Shown here: piece after piece, positions 42,904-51,593 of the stretch
How the letters are laid out: every line of letters starts with the position of its first letter
How positions within the stretch are numbered: position 1 is the stretch's first letter
Source: Candidatus Brocadia sp.
GTDB lineage: Bacteria > Planctomycetota > Brocadiia > Brocadiales > Brocadiaceae
Direction: 5' to 3'
Assembly (NCBI GenBank): GCA_021646415.1
Contig: SOEU01000001.1
Coordinates: 372,001-436,000, forward strand
DNA: 64,000 bases
Position numbers and translations under genes: made by a program
Notes under the pieces: model-generated
The model's input: the letters and a program-made list of their open reading frames with translations, nothing else
The model's database searches: none
What the model was told of the DNA's origin: nothing

Positions 42904-43182
42904 TTAAACGTTCAGGATTTGCATTTTTATCTTTGATTCTAACGCCAAGAACTGCACTTCAGTCATCGGAGGGAAACCAAGGCTACAGCTTTTACCTTCA
43001 ATGGGAAATTTTTCCCCAAAACTAACATTAGGATATTTGGCGCGGGTTGCTCTTAAATCATTACAAAGTTGTTGAAATACTTCCTTGGTGATAATAGGGT
43101 CATTTTTCCTGTATCTATCTATGAGATTGTCAAGTACTCCCATATAACCACCTAATTGTGCTCCATCATAACCGACAGCCAT
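42904..43182 (-). CDS. Hypothetical 92-residue protein in the complex 2 operon
   Basis: A small soluble protein of unknown family (GAQLGGYMGVLDNLIDRYRK, ITKEVFQQLCNDLRATRAKY, CSLGFPPMTEVQFLALE). The ATG at 43182 is chosen because AAAGGAG lies 7 bases upstream; an earlier in-frame ATG would start inside that site. Gene order and spacing suggest it is a subunit or maturation factor of the Fe-S part of complex 2. Confidence 0.65.
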   Translation of the reverse strand: MAVGYDGAQLGGYMGVLDNLIDRYRKNDPIITKEVFQQLCNDLRATRAKYPNVSFGEKFPIEGKSCSLGFPPMTEVQFLALESKIKMQILNV

Positions 43183-43217
43183 TTTGCAATCTCCTTTCAT
43201 TCAATTTGATTATATAA

Positions 43218-43643
43218 CTATACCTTACCTACCTTTTGCATATCTAAAGCTTCTTTGGCGCAAATCTCTGCGCACTGGCTGCAACTTACGCACTTCCCCG
43301 GTTTTCTGAGAACTGGATACCAACTATCAGCGGAAAGTAGACTATCCCCTTGCATTTCCAAGCAATCGAAAGGGCAAATACTTACACAACATCCACAACC
43401 CGAGCATAGTTCCATATCTAAAACAGGCTTTGGCCGTTCCTTAAGACCTACCCTGAGGCAGGTTTTTTCTTTTGGGTCAACAATTGCAGCAGAAGGACAC
43501 GCCATTCCACAAACGCCGCACTCTATACATTTAGCAGTATTAACTATAAATCTTTCTTTTGTTTTGCCATAAATTGCTGACGTTGGACACTGTTTCGAAC
43601 ATGCGCCACAACCAATACATTTTTCAGTAATATAATATGCCAT
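43218..43643 (-). CDS. Poly-ferredoxin with four CxxCxxCxxxC motifs
   Basis: A 141-residue protein with four complete 4Fe-4S binding motifs: CIGCGACSKQCP (residues 9-20), CIECGVCGMACP, CSGCGCCVSICP and CVSCSQCAEICA. It acts as an electron wire in the cytoplasm. It lies 4 bases downstream of the ATC-hydrolase-like gene, with which it is presumably co-translated. No other domain is present. A second poly-ferredoxin in the same operon as a bc-type complex is unusual. Confidence 0.92.
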   Translation of the reverse strand: MAYYITEKCIGCGACSKQCPTSAIYGKTKERFIVNTAKCIECGVCGMACPSAAIVDPKEKTCLRVGLKERPKPVLDMELCSGCGCCVSICPFDCLEMQGDSLLSADSWYPVLRKPGKCVSCSQCAEICAKEALDMQKVGKV

Positions 43644-43647
43644 AAAT

Positions 43648-44340
43648 CTAACACTCCCTTATTATTTCGAACTCATACTTATGCAAACAATCCTCTGAAC
43701 CACCAGCAATAGTCCGTTCCAATTGATAATTTATTGCAGGATCTATTCCTTTTCCAAACCCGGCAATCCATGAGTTTACATAATTACAAAGAATCGTAAA
43801 AGATGCTCCCGCCTTGTCCCAATTCTTTTTGTGAACGCATTCGATATGGTCCCAACTGGTATTTTCTGCCGATTCCGTGACAACCTGTGTCCCACGATCG
43901 CATGGCATCCCATCTAAATGATAATCACCCAATAACTCGAATACCTTAACCGTAGTACAGGTACTCGAATCGAGATGTTTTTCCCTGGCTGCGAGTTTCC
44001 CGTAGTTCATGCCGTGTTCTGATGCAGATATATTAATGACGTCAACCGCCTTTTTACCGAATTCTGCCACAAAGGCAGTAATAATCGCCGCCTCTCTTGT
44101 TTCAATAGTATTGATAAGTCCCACAATACCTGGATGTAAAGCCTTCTCCCTGATAAGTTCTTCCAAAGAGGCTTTGGTAAAATCGGTCTGGGGAAATTTC
44201 ATATAAACAGGCTGGAGTATCTCTCCTGCGTCAGAACCAAATTCTCTCTTAAGCACTCCTGTCAACGCCATCTCTCGTGCTTCAGCAATTTTGATCTTGT
44301 TAAATTGCCAATGATGAATTGGACCGAGCACTAAACCCAT
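43648..44340 (-). CDS. L-2-amino-thiazoline-4-carboxylate hydrolase-like family protein
   Basis: A 230-residue protein. The C-terminal half shows the family pattern SWDHIECVHKKNWDKAGASF, a central LCNYVNSWIAGF and TIAGGSEDCLHKYEFEI, with conserved Cys residues. I assign it to the ATC hydrolase family (PF14196-like) from these motifs. The N-terminal half (GLINTIETREAAIITAFVAE) is helical. In this operon it may bind a cofactor or act on an electron-carrier-related substrate; the true reaction is unknown. Good AAGGAGG start. Confidence 0.6.
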   Translation of the reverse strand: MGLVLGPIHHWQFNKIKIAEAREMALTGVLKREFGSDAGEILQPVYMKFPQTDFTKASLEELIREKALHPGIVGLINTIETREAAIITAFVAEFGKKAVDVINISASEHGMNYGKLAAREKHLDSSTCTTVKVFELLGDYHLDGMPCDRGTQVVTESAENTSWDHIECVHKKNWDKAGASFTILCNYVNSWIAGFGKGIDPAINYQLERTIAGGSEDCLHKYEFEIIREC

Positions 44341-44454
44341 AAATGTAATCCTCCTTAACGATTTACGGCAATTACTTATTTTCTGATTCTTCCGGATCGC
44401 TTAAGCATTGAATTATCAAGAGAGTCCCATACTATTTTTTAGACTTATGTTGGT

Positions 44455-44856
44455 TCAATCGTCCACGATTGACCTAATATACACTATCACATCCTTAATT
44501 TCGTCTGCAACCAGTGTATGTCCCCAGGGAGGACACAACACAGACTTCTCCATGGCTGCGGAACCCCTCGTGATGAAATCAAATAAATAGGCGTTGCTTT
44601 TATTGCTCATTACTTCAGCTTTGGTAAAGTCTGCAGGTTTTGTCTCAAGCTCAGAAACATAATATCGACCATTTCCCTTCCCATTTTCGCCATGGCAGGC
44701 AGCACAGTATACCTTGAAAATCTCGCCCCCATTTCTTATACTGAATGTTGTTTTTTCTTCCTTTGGTGCCGTTGGTTTTGCATTCGAAAAAGCAACAGTT
44801 AAGAAAAAACACGCAAGAAATCCTGCTGCCATACCTATGTAAGACTTTTTCTTCAT
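44455..44856 (-). CDS. Monohaem cytochrome c (complex 2)
   Basis: About 133 residues with an N-terminal signal/anchor (YIGMAAGFLACFFLTVAF) and one class I haem site, YCAACHGENGKGNG, with a candidate distal ligand in the helical C-terminal part (AAMEKSVLCPPWGHTL). Located outside the cytoplasmic membrane. It is a likely electron acceptor for the eight-haem subunit. The ATG at 44856 has AAAGGAA upstream; an in-frame upstream Met adds residues before the signal and is less likely. Confidence 0.88.
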   Translation of the reverse strand: MKKKSYIGMAAGFLACFFLTVAFSNAKPTAPKEEKTTFSIRNGGEIFKVYCAACHGENGKGNGRYYVSELETKPADFTKAEVMSNKSNAYLFDFITRGSAAMEKSVLCPPWGHTLVADEIKDVIVYIRSIVDD

Positions 44857-44925
44857 AACTTTTATTCCTTTTACAAAGATGAGATAAATCAACATTTTAC
44901 TCTTTGTACTTTTTCGTTTTCGCCT

Positions 44926-47475
44926 TCAGTCTTTTAACGATGACAAATAACTTGTGATCTGCCCCGCCTCATTATCAGACAAATCATAGTCTGGCGTTAT
45001 CGGCAAAAATCCCCATTTTGCGGGATGCTTGACGTGATTAAAAATATATCCAACTGTCAACCTGTTGCCTGTATCACTAAGGTTGGGACCTACCGCACCG
45101 CCTGCATTGCCTATCTGATGACAGGCCTGACATCCCTTCCTATAATAAATACTTTTACCATCGTTAGCATCCGTTTCCCAATCTGCCGGCAAGTCAAACT
45201 TTCCGTCAACCCCTCTTGTTTCATTATCAGAAGGCAGCTCCCATTCGCCAGCGACAGATAATTTTTTTAACAACAATTCATCATTCACTAACACAGTTTG
45301 TAAATAATCTGTAATTACCTTTACCTCATCGGCAGAAAAACCAAATTTCGGCATTTGCTGTAACATGGGTCTTATAAGGTCCGGCGACGTCAGAAATTTC
45401 TCCAGCCATTTCCTATTCACTCTGCTTCCTTCGTATGTCAACGGTGGAGCGTATTTCCCTCCCCGTCCATTTATTTCATGGCAAATAAGACAGTTGACTT
45501 CGTTTACAATTTTTCCAAACGCGCCCTGGGGCTTATATGAGAACACCTTCCTTGAAACCTTAAATTTCTCAGGCACGGTCTCTTCGGTAAACCCCACCAA
45601 CAGAGAAGTTAGAACTTTGATTTCCTCTGTGGTAAATCCGAATTCAGGCATCTGTAACCCATCCCTGAATATTCTTGGGTTTTCCAACTTGGTTGTAACC
45701 CATCCTTCCAATGTGTGGGGCACATGCTTAACCTTACCAAAATCTAGCAAGTCCGCTGATTTACAGCCAAAACCCGTGAGTTCCGGCCCTACCTTACCCA
45801 GTCCCTCAAATCCCTTTATCTCATGACAACCGAAGCATCCATACTTTCTTACCAATGCCTCGCCTTCTTTTATTAATTTCTGGTCAAGCTCGCCAGCAAC
45901 GTCTAGAATTTCTCCCTTTTCCTCCAGTTCCATTACATCCCAATCTACATACTCATAACTAATGAATTCCACAATCTCTTTTATAGCGTCTTCCCCTTCG
46001 AAGCGGAACTGAGGCATCGCCGTCGAAGGGTTGTGCGATTTCGGTTTCTTCAAAAATCCTGTCAACCACTCACGATTCACCTTGCTTGCCACCCTTACTA
46101 AATCAGGTGCATGTACATAGTAAACGTCACCCCCTTTACCATCAACCGGATGGCAGATAACACACCGGTGTTGATTAAACCGAGCCTTGCCTTTTTCTGC
46201 CAACTTCTCATCTGATTCTACCTGTTGTGCAGATACCAGATTTCTCTTCTCCACGCTCAAACTCATTAAAAAATCAGATATCGCCTTTATCTCTTCATCA
46301 TTTAACTTAAAATTTGGCATGCGTGCTTTCGGAAGGTAGTCTTGCGGATTTTTTAACCATCTTATCAGCCAGTTATAATTTACCTTTTTTCCTATCTCGT
46401 TTAAATTCGGACCGATTCTTTCGTCTTCAAAACCCTTTGCCTTGTGACAACCGCTGCATCCCCGGTCTCTAAAAATCTCAACACCTTTTGCCAAAAACTT
46501 TCCGCCTTTTAAATCATTAGCATTACCATGGCATTTTATACAACCTGCCTGTATCTGTTGCCCTTTCAAAATTGGCGTTAGCCAAAATTCTACCTCACCA
46601 TGCGCCTCTTCAACTGATGATGTAGCTCTTCCTTGTCCCCTATGACATGATACGCATCCAAATTGGTTTGTCGGGTGATTTTTTATATATATATACCCAC
46701 CAGGATGCTTTGAAAAAGGCTGCTCATCAGTCACACTTTTCTCTTTATCTATTCCCACATGGCAAGCCATACACCTGTCGGCATCATTCGTCTCTTCGAT
46801 ATAAACCTGCTTGTCGTCCAGACTGGGACGTTTTCTCCTAACCGCATCCATGTCGTTACGCAATTTATCTCTCTTTGCAGTAAAAGATTCTAACTCCTTA
46901 GTATATTTATCCATATCCCCGGTAATAAGGGCAATTTTACCGCTGATCTGCTCTATGTGTGTATTGAACCCCTTTATCCTTTCGCCAATCTCTACACCCT
47001 TTTTCTGCAGTTCCTCCAATTTCCGTTTGTTTTCCTCTTTCCCAAATTTCGTATATAAATAATCCTCCTCCATCCGTTTATTCTGCGCATCCATCAATTC
47101 GAACCGCAGGGGTTCAAGTTCCTTCTTTAATCTATCCATCTCCGCTTGTAATTCCCGATACTTCTTTTGTACTTCAGGTCTGTTAAAGGTTTCTCTCGCC
47201 TTTTTAATCCGTTCTTTCGCATCCTTATACTCAATGGTTTTTTCGGGTGTATCCATTTCCTGCAAAACTTTATCGTATTCTGCTTGTAACTTTTGATATT
47301 CAAGCTTGTTGAATTGCTTCTGAAATGCCTTCCACGGCCTCCGCGCCACAACTTCATTACATAATACCCATACCGATACCCCTACCAGCGCAATTCCTGA
47401 AAAAAAGTATAACAAGGCATACGACCGCTCTTCTTCTTTTTTCTCGATTTTCAGCTTCTGCTCGTTTTCTGACAT
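44926..47475 (-). CDS. Eight-haem c-type cytochrome with coiled-coil stalk (complex 2)
   Basis: An 849-residue protein. A single TM anchor near the N-terminus (YALLYFFSGIALVGVSVWVL) is followed by a long Lys/Glu-rich coiled coil (about 45-215). Eight c-type haem motifs follow, in order CMACH, CVSCH, CIKCH, CSGCH, CVICH, CFGCH, CLICH and CQACH. Several are followed by MP residues of class I cytochromes c (for example ARMPNFKLND and TAMPQFRFEG). The fold is thus several linked mono- and dihaem domains on a stalk. It probably receives electrons from the Rieske/cytochrome b part and passes them across the compartment. No close family is recognised. Confidence 0.9.
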   Translation of the reverse strand: MSENEQKLKIEKKEEERSYALLYFFSGIALVGVSVWVLCNEVVARRPWKAFQKQFNKLEYQKLQAEYDKVLQEMDTPEKTIEYKDAKERIKKARETFNRPEVQKKYRELQAEMDRLKKELEPLRFELMDAQNKRMEEDYLYTKFGKEENKRKLEELQKKGVEIGERIKGFNTHIEQISGKIALITGDMDKYTKELESFTAKRDKLRNDMDAVRRKRPSLDDKQVYIEETNDADRCMACHVGIDKEKSVTDEQPFSKHPGGYIYIKNHPTNQFGCVSCHRGQGRATSSVEEAHGEVEFWLTPILKGQQIQAGCIKCHGNANDLKGGKFLAKGVEIFRDRGCSGCHKAKGFEDERIGPNLNEIGKKVNYNWLIRWLKNPQDYLPKARMPNFKLNDEEIKAISDFLMSLSVEKRNLVSAQQVESDEKLAEKGKARFNQHRCVICHPVDGKGGDVYYVHAPDLVRVASKVNREWLTGFLKKPKSHNPSTAMPQFRFEGEDAIKEIVEFISYEYVDWDVMELEEKGEILDVAGELDQKLIKEGEALVRKYGCFGCHEIKGFEGLGKVGPELTGFGCKSADLLDFGKVKHVPHTLEGWVTTKLENPRIFRDGLQMPEFGFTTEEIKVLTSLLVGFTEETVPEKFKVSRKVFSYKPQGAFGKIVNEVNCLICHEINGRGGKYAPPLTYEGSRVNRKWLEKFLTSPDLIRPMLQQMPKFGFSADEVKVITDYLQTVLVNDELLLKKLSVAGEWELPSDNETRGVDGKFDLPADWETDANDGKSIYYRKGCQACHQIGNAGGAVGPNLSDTGNRLTVGYIFNHVKHPAKWGFLPITPDYDLSDNEAGQITSYLSSLKD

Positions 47476-47505
47476 ATCTTTATCCCAATGCTCCTGTTTA
47501 TACCC

Positions 47506-48396
47506 TTAAATGTTAAACCATGGGGTTACCCATACATATTTTAAATTCATCATTAACCGTAACAATATCTTGATCGGCAGGGCCAACATCGTCCAAAAAA
47601 GGAACGCAACTAATGCATACCTTACTATCCCCAATTTAGCCATCGTTTTGCCTTTCCTCATCACCACATACGGAATGCCCATCCCCAGAACATAATAAAG
47701 CGCTACTACCCATCCACCGATAAAAAATCCCAGGAGCGATTTCGAGTCTATACCAAAAAATTGGGTAAAATCGTAATTCGTCTCTGCCACAATCCTGTGC
47801 GAATCCCACTCTTGCCATGGCATAAATATTAACCATCCTGGCCCACGCAAAAACACACCCACTACTATCAACATTATCCAGAGCACCAAGAATCCAAAAC
47901 AAAATACCGTTATGGCAAATATCCTCTCGCGAAACGTATAATACCCATTTCCTTTCGGATTAATATCCACATAAGGAATAGCCATTAAACCTACAATGAT
48001 TAAACTGGGGAGTATAACCCCTGCAATCCATGGATCAAAATAGACAAGCATCTCTTGCAGCCCCAGAAAATACCACGGCGCTTTTGACGGATTCGGCGTC
48101 ACATTTGGATTGGCAAATTCCTCCAAAGGTGCATCAGTTATACATCCCCATACAAGCAGTCCAATGGTCAGCCAAATACATACAATAAACTCTTTTCTTA
48201 CAAGATAAGGCCATACCTGTATTTTATCGTTTGCTTGCTCCTCTTTTGTGTCTTTTGCTGCAGTAGACTTTCTCTTCAAACGATCATTTTTTATTGCCCG
48301 CACAAACGCTACAATCGTAAAAAAGATTACAATAATACCGCAGAGAGCTATTACTTCATTGTCTTTTACCAATAAAACCTTTAAGAAATTTTCCAT
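47506..48396 (-). CDS. Cytochrome b C-terminal half (subunit IV-like), complex 2
   Basis: A 296-residue membrane protein: one N-terminal TM (EVIALCGIIVIFFTIVAFVR), then LVWGCITDAPLEEFANPNVTPNPSKAPWYFLG, where PWYF replaces the PEWY of the quinol-oxidation site (the Glu is lost but Trp-Tyr are kept), then five more TM helices. This corresponds to subunit IV of b6f-type complexes, split from the haem-bearing half encoded directly upstream. In the usual motif the Glu takes part in quinol oxidation, so the chemistry may differ. The gene starts 14 bases after the cytochrome b gene. Confidence 0.9.
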   Translation of the reverse strand: MENFLKVLLVKDNEVIALCGIIVIFFTIVAFVRAIKNDRLKRKSTAAKDTKEEQANDKIQVWPYLVRKEFIVCIWLTIGLLVWGCITDAPLEEFANPNVTPNPSKAPWYFLGLQEMLVYFDPWIAGVILPSLIIVGLMAIPYVDINPKGNGYYTFRERIFAITVFCFGFLVLWIMLIVVGVFLRGPGWLIFMPWQEWDSHRIVAETNYDFTQFFGIDSKSLLGFFIGGWVVALYYVLGMGIPYVVMRKGKTMAKLGIVRYALVAFLFWTMLALPIKILLRLMMNLKYVWVTPWFNI

Positions 48397-48409
48397 AAAT
48401 TCGCTCTAC

Positions 48410-49192
48410 TTACAGTTGTCCGGTAGATCCTCCATCCTTTCTGACCCTCCAGAAATGCAGTCCCATAAGTATGGACGTCATTAAGGGAAAGGCAATGCAA
48501 TGCCAGATATATGCCCGCAGCAAGGCATTACCTCCGACCTCCGATCCCCCCAATATTGCAAACCGGATGTCATTAAACGCCGTCATCCCCAACTGCTCTC
48601 CAAATGGCCCTTCGTGTCCCAAAAAAGGCGTCGCACGCGCCATATTCGTTCCTACTGTTATTGCCCAAAATCCCAACTGGTCCCACGTCAACAAATACCC
48701 GCTAAAACTCAACAGAAACGTTAATACCAACAAGATTACCCCTACCACCCAGTTAAACTCCCGAGGCGGCTTGTATGACCCGGTCATAAACACCCTGAAC
48801 ATATGAATCATCACCGTTATCACCATCAGATGAGCTCCCCACCGGTGAGTATTCCGCAAAATACTACCGAAGACCACGTTATATTTCAGATCCTTTACGT
48901 CCCAATAGGCATTTCTCGTGTCGGGATGATAGTAAAACATGAGCAATACACCAGTGAGGGTCAGGAATAAAAACAAAAAGAACGTTATCCCACCCATACA
49001 CCATGTATGATTCGGCTTTATTGCTTGACGGGCGATCATCACCGGATGCAAATGCATGAAGAAATTCCCCACAATCGCCAGCGTCCTGCTGCGACGGGTA
49101 TCGTCATGCCTGCGCCTGAAGAAAGATCTCCACATGTGCGTTCGGGACATTTCTCCAATTACCTGTCGAATCTTATTAATAAACCGTTCCAT
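48410..49192 (-). CDS. Cytochrome b N-terminal half (b6-type), complex 2
   Basis: A 260-residue protein of the split b6 type with four TM helices and the two bis-His haem pairs ([19 protein letters not shown] and [19 protein letters not shown]). The GxFxW-type motif [20 protein letters not shown] is present. It has a polar N-terminal extension of about 45 residues rich in Arg ([13 protein letters not shown]). Located in the membrane, downstream of the Rieske gene by 18 bases. Confidence 0.93.
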   Translation of the reverse strand: MERFINKIRQVIGEMSRTHMWRSFFRRRHDDTRRSRTLAIVGNFFMHLHPVMIARQAIKPNHTWCMGGITFFLFLFLTLTGVLLMFYYHPDTRNAYWDVKDLKYNVVFGSILRNTHRWGAHLMVITVMIHMFRVFMTGSYKPPREFNWVVGVILLVLTFLLSFSGYLLTWDQLGFWAITVGTNMARATPFLGHEGPFGEQLGMTAFNDIRFAILGGSEVGGNALLRAYIWHCIAFPLMTSILMGLHFWRVRKDGGSTGQL

Positions 49193-49209
49193 TTTTACCT
49201 ATTCTCCGC

Positions 49210-49755
49210 TTATACTTTCAAATACGAGCCAAGTTTTTCCCACTCTCCTCGTTCCCCGCGAAAACGAATCCCTTTGTCAACCAGTATCTGCCCATCCTCG
49301 GCTACACCCACCTTAAATCTCTCCAACGGGCGAGGCGCAGGACCTTCCACATTCATACCATCCGGCGTATACCCGCTTCCGTGGCATGGGCACTTAAATT
49401 TCCCCTCCGCCGCAAGCCAATTCGGCGTACACCCAAGATGGGTACATTTTGCCTGAATCACGTACAGCTTATCCACCTCACGCACAACCCATATCCTGTG
49501 TTCCTGCTTATACCGCTCACTTATTCCCATCGTGTATTCAAATGGAAACCCTATCTTGAATTTTGTAGGAGGCTCAAAAAGCATCCTCGGGAAAAAAAAT
49601 CTTGCAATTGAGAAGACACATCCAGCGATAAAAAACCATACACAACTCCAGCCACCCCATCTCAATACATCGCGTCGGTTAACCCTGTACTCCGGCTGCA
49701 CACTCGCCGCTCCACCCTTCTCGTTTCCTATACCTCTCTCTTCTTCTACCTTCAT
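49210..49755 (-). CDS. Rieske iron-sulfur protein (complex 2)
   Basis: A 181-residue protein with one TM anchor (WGGWSCVWFFIAGCVFSIAR, about 32-52) and a C-terminal Rieske domain with CTHLGC and CPCHGSG and the GPAPRPLERF loop. First gene of the long operon 41896-49755: Rieske, b6, subunit IV, eight-haem c, monohaem c, ATC-hydrolase-like, poly-ferredoxin, two small proteins and the four-cluster ferredoxin. The 190 bases upstream up to the aquaporin stop are AT-rich with no clear promoter picked out. Confidence 0.94.
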   Translation of the reverse strand: MKVEEERGIGNEKGGAASVQPEYRVNRRDVLRWGGWSCVWFFIAGCVFSIARFFFPRMLFEPPTKFKIGFPFEYTMGISERYKQEHRIWVVREVDKLYVIQAKCTHLGCTPNWLAAEGKFKCPCHGSGYTPDGMNVEGPAPRPLERFKVGVAEDGQILVDKGIRFRGERGEWEKLGSYLKV

Positions 49756-49946
49756 TCCTTTTTATTTCCTGACATTCATTAAAAACATTGCTTTGTTAAA
49801 AGATACGTGATCCAAAAGATTTTTTAAAAAGAATCAAAAAGAAACAAAAAACTGTTTTAAGGATTTTTGAAACAAGCATTGCCATTTTGTTCATCCATAT
49901 TTTGTCCAACAACAAGCTTAGGGGAGTCGTCATGCTTCAACCTCGT

Positions 49947-51092
49947 TCAAAATGATATCCTGATATCATTCTTGGCGGAGTCAATGGGTTGTTGTTTATT
50001 CTTTGCTTTTTCGGCAAAAAAGTTTTCATATACTAATCCGGCGAGTACACCACCAGCAATAGGGCCAAGCCACCAAATATAATGGTTATCAAAATGGCCG
50101 GACGCTAATGCAGGCCCAAACACGCGTGCTGGATTCATCGAACCGCCACTAATTGTGCCTCCAACCATAACTCCGAACAAAACTACCAAACCGATAGCCA
50201 ATCCGGCTAGGGCAGGGGTTGCCCTTTTGTCGATCACTGTTGCATATACTACAAAAACCAGAAAAAACGTTATTACTGCTTCCATAATGATAGCTTGTAA
50301 TATTGTAACTCCTGAACCAAGGGTGCATGTCCCCAGATTTACTGCCATCGCCGCGGGAAAAAGCATTTTCAACAAATACCCGCCCAATATAGCCCCTCCT
50401 AATTGCGAGACAATATACAGGAATCCCGTTTTCGCATCCATCCTGCTTGAAACAACCATGGAGATTGTAACCGCGGGATTGATATGAGCACCGGATACAT
50501 AACCGAATGCATATGCAATAGCAACCACAACAAAGCCGAATGCAACAGCAATTCCAAGCAGTCCAAATCCTTGAGAACCGGATTTTACTAAATAGTAGTC
50601 GGCGCACACACACCCCGCCCCAACAAAAATCAGAGCAAACGTTCCCAGAAATTCTGATATATATTTCACGGCATTGCTCATGATGCTGGCTCTCCATAAG
50701 CTAAAAATGACACCCAATAGAATAATCGTCGGGATCAATAGCCATGCCAATGCTGTTTGTGTTTTTTCAGGTTGCTGCCGTGTAGCAGATGGCAGCTCGA
50801 AGAGTTTGAGTTGATCATTCCAATCAATTATTGGCAGCGATACATGGCTCATTTCAGATTCATTTTGCACTGGAGACTGCAATCCTGACAAAGGTTCTCC
50901 TTTCTCGGTGGATTTTCCAGTCTCTGACATGGGTTTTTTATTTGTCACGTTCGTTTGAGCTTGGAGACTATGAGTAAATAACCCAGGCATAGACCATTCC
51001 ACGACATAAACGAAAACAGCGATCTGTAGTGCCATTACAATGTAAAAACAACCCCGTACAGACATGAAGTTACGCAAAAAATAGTTCCACAT
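49947..51092 (-). CDS. Aquaporin (MIP family) with long N-terminal extension
   Basis: About 381 residues. A canonical MIP fold occupies about 150-370 with both pore motifs, GAHINPAVTISM and GGSMNPARVFGP. The position that is His in water-selective aquaporins (AQP1-like ALGHLLA) reads LFGVMVG, a hydrophobic residue as in wider or archaeal AqpM-like pores. The first about 145 residues are unusual: one TM helix (CFYIVMALQIAVFVYVV), a polar linker with EKGEPLSGLQSP, then another TM (LAWLLIPTIILLGVIFSLW). Possible substrates include water, ammonia or glycerol-size solutes. The ATG at 51092 has GAGGTGAT upstream; an in-frame GTG three codons earlier is possible. Confidence 0.88.
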   Translation of the reverse strand: MWNYFLRNFMSVRGCFYIVMALQIAVFVYVVEWSMPGLFTHSLQAQTNVTNKKPMSETGKSTEKGEPLSGLQSPVQNESEMSHVSLPIIDWNDQLKLFELPSATRQQPEKTQTALAWLLIPTIILLGVIFSLWRASIMSNAVKYISEFLGTFALIFVGAGCVCADYYLVKSGSQGFGLLGIAVAFGFVVVAIAYAFGYVSGAHINPAVTISMVVSSRMDAKTGFLYIVSQLGGAILGGYLLKMLFPAAMAVNLGTCTLGSGVTILQAIIMEAVITFFLVFVVYATVIDKRATPALAGLAIGLVVLFGVMVGGTISGGSMNPARVFGPALASGHFDNHYIWWLGPIAGGVLAGLVYENFFAEKAKNKQQPIDSAKNDIRISF

Positions 51093-51124
51093 ACATATCA
51101 CCTCACATTTTATTTTTTATGAAC

Positions 51125-51202
51125 TTACTGTTCCGGAATAGGACCACCCTTGACCAGACAATCGCTCGTCAACCCTATTTGCCGTTCCGGCGGCTTTCCG
51201 AG
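51125..51202 (-). pseudogene. RidA-like fragment (internal N-terminal part)
   Basis: In one minus-strand frame the codons read LGKPPERQIGLTSD, matching VGKQPERQIGLMSD in the RidA encoded at 37837-38349, and then continue KGGPIPEQ to a TAA. There is no start. It is a leftover of a second RidA copy in the duplicated island. Confidence 0.6.
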
Positions 51203-51265
51203 ATAAAATATTCGTGAAACAATTGTGCTTGGAAACGGGTTCTGTCATTTTTATTATCACGGGGA

Positions 51266-51470
51266 TATGTACCTGACTCCCGTAAGCACTGTATAGAAGA
51301 TATACTGGTAAGGAGGATTGCCGTATATATCGCCTGTTCATGTGGAAAAACCATGTTACAAATGCTTGGTGCAAGCAACATTATTTGAGGTAAGTTTATC
51401 AGAGGACATGTATGATAAAGTCACATACTCTTAAGCCACATGATTTGCCGTAACGGGAGTCAAATGCATA
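51266..51470. repeat. 205-nt element with long terminal inverted repeats, copy B
   Basis: Left arm TATGTACCTGACTCCCGT (51266-51283) and right arm ACGGGAGTCAAATGCATA (51453-51470) pair with 15 of 18 positions matching. Inside, ATATAC and GTATAT surround TAAGGAGGATTGC, the same loop as in copy A (37586-37774). Shared outer flanks (TGTGAAAC/CGTGAAAC to the left; AACTAT TT.GCAACTTT to the right) show both were part of one duplicated segment. Confidence 0.6.
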
Positions 51471-51532
51471 GGTCTACATATTCGACTATCGGGCATTAAA
51501 ACTTAAATAACGAATGATTATTTATTGTTAAA

Positions 51533-51590
51533 CTATTTAGCAACTTTATGCTCAATAACGAAAACCCGAACCGCAGAACGCACACCGATT
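51533..51590 (-). pseudogene. RidA-like C-terminal remnant
   Basis: A frame reads VRSAVRVFVIEHKVAK then TAG, homologous to the end of the intact RidA (VNVIAYKVAK). Its upstream part is cut off a few bases before the 947-bp repeat containing the second di-iron gene. The intervening ridA body and FMN enzyme have been deleted in this copy. Confidence 0.7.
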
Positions 51591-51593
51591 CCT

